The translations under genes and the position numbers were made by a program. Source: Paracentrotus lividus (taxonomy: Eukaryota; Echinodermata; Echinoidea; Camarodonta; Echinidae). Taken from it: DNA of 64,000 nucleotides. Location: contig CALNVZ010003426.1 of NCBI GenBank assembly GCA_940671915.1, positions 41,968,621 through 42,032,620 of the forward strand, read 5' to 3'. Of this stretch, positions 59,242-64,000 are shown piece by piece. Below the pieces are notes generated by a model, which saw only the letters and a list, made by a program, of their open reading frames with translations, ran no database searches and had not been told where the DNA came from. The number at the start of each line of letters is the position of its first letter. Position 1 is the first letter of the stretch.

Positions 59242-59724
59242 GTGCGTCCCAACTATACACTTTTTAAATAGCTTCCAAAAAAAAATATGGTTCTTGGGGA
59301 AAAGGTTTATAAATATTTATTTCCACTTTGAGACAAGGAGAAAGAAACAACAAACATAATATTGTTATATGCGTTTGTTCATGGCCTAAATGCATAGTTC
59401 AGTGAGCAATGCCCACTTTGGTAAAGGACACAAAAATTGGCCTGCGTAGGAATTCGATATTCATTTATCACCTGGTTATGACCGGAAGTGAACGAAAGAA
59501 ATCAATAATGGAATAAATCGGATAACAAAGACAAAAATAAACTGAAGTTAAAGAAAAAATCAATGATATGAAAACAAAACGGTGAAACGTTACATTTTTG
59601 CATAAAATTAATTGTTTATTTCTGACTTTTGGCTTATCTTTGACTCTGTTTGGAATCAAATGCTTTTTTTTTTATTTATTTGGTAGCCATTTAAAAAGTG
59701 TATAGTTCTTTTTGGGACGCACTG
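59240..59724. mobile_element. TA-flanked MITE, 485 bases
   Basis: TAGTGCGTCCC..ACTATACACTTTTTAAATAGC at the left pairs with GCCATTTAAAAAGTGTATAG..GGGACGCACTG at the right (59689-59724); TA on both sides. No coding capacity. Tc1/mariner-type by ends and target. Confidence 0.8.
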
Positions 59725-59726
59725 TA

Positions 59727-60616
59727 CAGAGTGAGTCAATAAAAATGTCCCATTTTATTGTGTCTTGTGAAAAGTATTAACATTCAATTATGGACTTTAT
59801 GATATGTCTTGGTAAAGTCATCCTCCACGCATTATGCTGGTACCATTTAAATTTGGATCTTTGCACGCAATGACTGAATAACAAACAATCTTCTGAAGAT
59901 GGTAAGATCTCTCTTGCGCCAAGTGGCTGGTTGAAGATTAAAAGCAAATGTTGACAGAATATGTGTAAACACTTACCCACACACCCTCGCACCACACCGA
60001 CACACACACTCATCGTCCCTCACACACACACGCACATCATCACACACGCACCCACACACACACACATTAAGCAACTACAATTAAATGTCCTTTTTGACGT
60101 TCTGTTCCAAGATCATCACTGAATGTTTCGGAAGTAGTAATTCCCTAAAATAATGTTTGTGAGTGTGAGTGAGGGTGTGTGTGTGTATGTTTGTGGGTGT
60201 GTTTATTGAGGGTGCGGGTGTGTATGGATGTGTATGTGCTGGTATGGATGATATAGGGTATGTGTGTGAGTGTATGTATGTGCGTGTGGAGAGTTTATGT
60301 GGGTGTGTGTGGTGAGTGTGTGGGTGTGTATGTGTAAATGAGGGTACGTGTGGGTGTGTGTCTTTGTGCGTGCACATAAGTAATTAATTCTCAATTTGTT
60401 TATTCTTCACTCAGCCACTTGGCGCAAGTGAGATCTTACCTTCTTCTGAAGATTGCATGTTATTCAGTCATGCGTGCAAAGATCCAAATAAAAATTGTAC
60501 CAACATATGCTAGGAGGATGACTCTACCAAGATATATCATAAAATCCATGATTTGATATTTATATATTTCACAAGACAGTTTCTAAAAGGTGGGACATTT
60601 TTATTGACTCACTCTG
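59727..60616. mobile_element. Long-TIR MITE, 890 bases, adjoining the previous element
   Basis: CAGAGTGAGTCAATAAAAAT at the left is the exact complement of ATTTTTATTGACTCACTCTG at the right; arms match for about 200 bases (59727-59940 and 60413-60616). The core has CA-rich DNA on the left (59980-60065) and GT-rich DNA on the right (60160-60375), themselves complementary, so nearly the whole element can fold. It shares one TA (59725-59726) with its neighbour. Confidence 0.85.
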
Positions 60617-60619
60617 TAT

Positions 60620-61605
60620 AATATAGAGTAAATAGTGGTAGAAAAATACGAGATGGGATTGGCTACATCAGTACCACGTGAACTACCTTCAATTTGTTGT
60701 ACAATATAACAATAGGTTTTTGGAGGGTATATATTTTATCGTTTGCCCTGCTGCACTAGCGCGTAATAACAGTAACATGGAGCGCAAAAAGAGTTGATAA
60801 CAATGGACACGCGAAGCAACAATTTACTCTTAACAGCTTAATTTAATTAACCCCAAAAATTTGGCAAAGATAAAACCAGACTAGGTAAGGTCAAAGATCT
60901 ATGGTCTATTTACTTTAACAAATAGTGAACGTTTTATCATACAACATTACTGGACTATATAAACTCCACATACTAAATTATCCCTCGTGCAAATCTATAT
61001 CAAACAAACATGCACTTGGGGATATTTAATATGTGTCGTACATATAATCCAGTATATTGTATTCTAGAGTGTCTACTATATTACTATATATACATGTATA
61101 TGATATAATATATATATATAATGTTTGTCATATAAAAAAAAGAGGAAAAACAAAGAAAAGAGAGAAGATTTTAAGTACATGGTATTATATTTGATGTTTT
61201 TGCTAGATGTACACATAGTTAGTTTTACTTACATAAAATAAAAGTAAGTATAGAAAAAACTGTTTAAATGGCTTGTTTTGGGTAAGCTTTATTGATAAAG
61301 TCTGATAACAGGACGGTGAAATACGTATGAAAATAAGGGAGACATAAGACAGAGAGAGAGAGATGATGACAAACCACTTCACGACACGTTTTCAAATAAT
61401 GGATTGTTGCCTCATCATTTAACTGTTTAAATAACTTTTTAAATCTAAGCTTGACCTATCATTCTTAGGAATTTTGAAACCTGTGGTAGATTCAGCAATA
61501 GCAATAGTTTCAAGACACGCGAAATGTAAACCCCTTTCTGTAGAATGGGCGCGAAAATTGCAATCTAACTGGACGAGAGCTGTGCTCTAATATTGCATTT
61601 TTTAA

Positions 61606-61637
<32 letters not shown>

Positions 61638-61730
61638 TACAAAGCAATCTTAAATCGTAAAACAAGGGAATTTTAAAGTCAAATCATTTCGTTAACTCTT
61701 AAAATAAAAGGAGGAAATATTTTGGAGAAC
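60620..61730. other. No supported gene
   Basis: AT-rich DNA with short TA runs near 61085-61122 and 61608-61640. No exon-like frame. Confidence 0.45.
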
Positions 61731-61731
61731 G

Positions 61732-61790
61732 CAGGCGGGGATCCAGGGGGGGGGGGGACGGGCCCGCCCCCCCCCCTGGCAAAAAAACAA
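61732..61790. repeat. G-run/C-run hairpin with GGATCCAGG terminus
   Basis: GGCGGGGATCCAGGGGGGG...ACGGGCCCG...CCCCCCCCTGG folds on itself. The GGATCCAGG segment matches the ends of the element at 23229-25020, so this is probably a terminus of the same family. Confidence 0.55.
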
Positions 61791-61799
61791 AACAAAGAA

Positions 61800-63270
61800 A
61801 AAAGAAAAAAAGGCGAAGTAAAAATAGACGAGAGGGCTGATTGACCCCTAACCTTACACCTATGGCTGATACATGATGACCTCTCTTAAGGTCAAAGGCC
61901 CCCCAAAAATTAGTACGTTTCCTGATCCGACAATGTCTCCCAGCAGCACATAAAGGAAGTGCATTTGAAGTCAGAAGTAACCTTGAAAAGAAACGCCGAT
62001 GGTCATGGAGTTTTTCCTCAAGCATTCCTACGCACACAACGCATCGGCCTGTATGATTTCAGATGAATATCTTATGCATACATAGGTCATTCACCTCAAT
62101 ACGCATTGATGCATTGGCATGGTATTTATGGTTCACATCTCATCACCACTTAAAGCTGACTCTTCAAGGTTGTACTCATGTATTACCATATTCTTAATAA
62201 GTTAAAATTGCACTTCTTACCATTGGAATGTGCCCCCGAGTAATGAATGAAGAAATATATCAAGTCCTGACAATTCGTTTATTTCTACTGAAAAAAAAAA
62301 CAAAAAAAACAACACTGCATGAGAATGTGTTCATGCTAAACTTAAAAACAACATCGCTGAAAGGGAAAGCAATATGGAGCCTGCCCCAAGAAAAGAAAAA
62401 TTATATATATTTATATATATTTTTATTAAACTGATTTTCCAGTGTTTTGTTTCTTTTCTTATTTATATATATGTTAATTTGATTTATATTAATTTGATGT
62501 AACATTATATCAATACATATTTGGTAGTAAACGTTTGTGTATAAAACTAAGGTGATTTTTTTATTTACTGACAAGAATGTTAAATATTGCCAACTTTTTT
62601 TTTTTTTTTTTTTTTTTGGGGGGGGGGGTATACAGCTCATAGAAAAAGAAAATAATGAATATAACACACCTTTCTTCTTGAATCTGCTGGGGTTTTTTTT
62701 TTTTTTTATATATCCACAGCCTTTAAAAGTACAAACGCTAAACCTTGGACATACGTAAAAACTAGTTATTATGTAAACGAAAAACGAAAAGCATACATTG
62801 CAAAGAATAAAAAATAATAAAAAATAATGAAAACCAAACAAACAAACAAAAATAATCTTGTTTCAGCCAAAACTAGTTTACATCCAATTTTGGAGAGGAC
62901 AAATATATTTGGCCGTTTTTCCATCTTTTGTTATGCGAGGTAATATTTATGTTAGATAATTTTCTTTCATTTATTTAGAATCCAAATCAAATACGCTTTA
63001 TATAATTATTGATATATATAAAAAGGCTTAATTCATGGCTATTTGCTAATATTTGAATTAAAGGCATGACGCATAATTGTGCGACTGGACGGTGAAACAA
63101 ACTATTCATATATTCATGACCAAAATATCAAGCCTCATGTGAATGGAGTAACAGGGTGAGGCAGAATCTGGACTATCGTACCCTAGGGCACAACCCCAAT
63201 CATGTAAATACCAACCGAAGTCAATATTATTCATATTTCCATCCGTCGTTCTGTTTTCTGATACCACGCA
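61800..63270. other. No confident gene
   Basis: A balanced-composition segment at 61840-62040 is open on the minus strand (FFSRLLLTSNALPLCAAG), but lacks splice or start support and adjoins a repeat terminus. The rest is AT-rich with a T23/G10 run near 62597-62628. Confidence 0.35.
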
Positions 63271-63274
63271 TCAG

Positions 63275-63350
63275 AAGGAAGGAAAGACTTCGCCGTAGTA
63301 GGTGGGCGAGTATTCCTTCCACTTCAAGTGAAGTTTCAATCAACCTTTGA
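63275..63350 (+). CDS. Candidate short terminal exon
   Basis: After a pyrimidine-rich acceptor (cgttctgttttctgataccacgcatcag) the frame reads RKERLRRSRWASIPSTSSEV then SINL and TGA. A basic cluster followed by Ser/Thr residues resembles a membrane-protein cytoplasmic tail. The frame also extends upstream through the acceptor, which weakens the exon call. Confidence 0.25.
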
Positions 63351-63735
63351 TTAGCCCGGTTTGGAAATTGAGACACGATGGGCAATGCTTTTTGGTTTTT
63401 TGGCTAACGTCTTTTTTTCAAATTCATTTAAAAAATGATTACCAGCCTTTAAAATATGGATATAATTCGAACTCTTCTTCTTTCAATGGCCAAAATATCG
63501 ACAGGTAATGAATATCATCCGGGCATCACGAAAAAGGAATGTTTCAACTTCGGGCTATGATCGTATCACGTCCTTTCGATTAAAAAAATATATAAAAAAT
63601 AGGGCCTTACCTTAGGGTAACTCCGTAATTTCCACAGATATATTTATTAATCGATTTCTTTCTTATTCATTTATTTTGCATTGTATGCTATAATGATCAA
63701 ACTGGTAATAAACAATTTTAATTACGATCACTTAA

Positions 63736-64000
63736 AGGGGAAGTTCACCCTGGAAATTTTATTGGTCTTAAAAAATGCAGAAAAATAAAAGAAAAATATG
63801 AGTGAAGGTTTGGGGAAAATTGACCAAATATGATGAAGTTATAATATTCAAAGTTTTGTTCGTGACGTCACATGCGAGCAGATCTCCTATGTGTTATGTA
63901 GTGTAAATTCCATAAAATGTCTTTTTTTTTCAGAAGAGAATAATTATGTCACCTGTGCGGCTCGATATGCCATCAAACATATGTTCATATATCTCTCTTC
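63736..64000. mobile_element. Left end of an AGGGGAAGTTCACC-type element, cut by the window edge
   Basis: After TTAA (63732-63735) comes AGGGGAAGTTCACCCTGG, then a body containing GACGTCACATGCGAGCAG. I recall very similar dispersed repeats from sea urchins and other echinoderms. The right end is outside the window. Confidence 0.5.

Noticed and set aside
60081-60394. His/Thr-rich minus-strand frames
   Set aside because: They come from the GT-rich core of a MITE.
61699-62037. 112-codon minus-strand frame
   Set aside because: It reads through a G-run/C-run hairpin at a repeat terminus and shows no splice site, start context or recognisable domain.
1-64000. CRISPR array, bacterial operons or viral genome segment
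   Set aside because: No regularly spaced identical repeats with unique spacers, no ribosome-binding-site-led gene runs, and splicing and SINE signals are eukaryotic.

Overview
The window looks like AT-rich nuclear DNA of a marine invertebrate, most likely an echinoderm and possibly a sea urchin. The grounds are small spliced exons in long introns, tRNA-derived SINEs with a gcgctatataaat-type 3' end, many TA-flanked foldback elements, LINE fragments ending in AAATC repeats, an AGGGGAAGTTCACC-type repeat at the right edge and long (TA)n and (CA)n runs. This assignment rests on recollection of such repeats, not on a search. No bacterial operon, CRISPR array, rRNA gene or intact conventional tRNA gene was seen.

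The left 36.5 kb holds the same DNA up to three times. Two 25-base N runs (7668-7692 and 20840-20864) divide the window into three contigs. Contig 3 (20865 onward) is the most complete. Contig 1 (1-7667) is a noisy reverse complement of 28867-36509. Contig 2 (7693-20839) is a reverse complement of about 21957-31228 followed directly by a forward copy of about 31215-35470, so it shows a 9.3-kb inversion relative to contig 3. Copies differ mainly by single-base indels, which points to poorly corrected long reads or unmerged haplotypes; a real inversion allele is possible.

Contig 3 from left to right: an L1/Tx1-like LINE on the minus strand (20.9-23.0 kb); a GC-motif array in a foldback-type element (23.2-25.0 kb); a second LINE on the plus strand (25.9-27.5 kb); three exons of an immunoglobulin-domain surface protein (27.75-29.85 kb); a chain of TIR elements (30.8-33.0 kb); and a TATA/CRE promoter with the first exon of a putative type II membrane protein (34.9-35.5 kb).

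From 36.5 kb the sequence is single copy. It holds mobile-element remains and four exons that may form one secreted-protein gene: a signal-peptide exon (44502-44557), two short exons (47871-47999 and 56095-56164) and a terminal exon (56521-56678). The last three join in phase and predict a basic proprotein-cleavage site followed by a C-terminal peptide of about 49 residues. Its pattern C-x-Q-x-Y-x-Y ... F-I-K-Y-N-M-A-C-S-C-A-I resembles the C-terminal half of neurotrophin/Spaetzle-type cystine-knot cytokines. This is the best candidate for something undescribed. The introns carry nested elements whose insertion order can be read: a TA-flanked MITE inside a LINE with an empty site elsewhere in the window, and a 3.8-kb TA-microsatellite insertion that contains two further elements.
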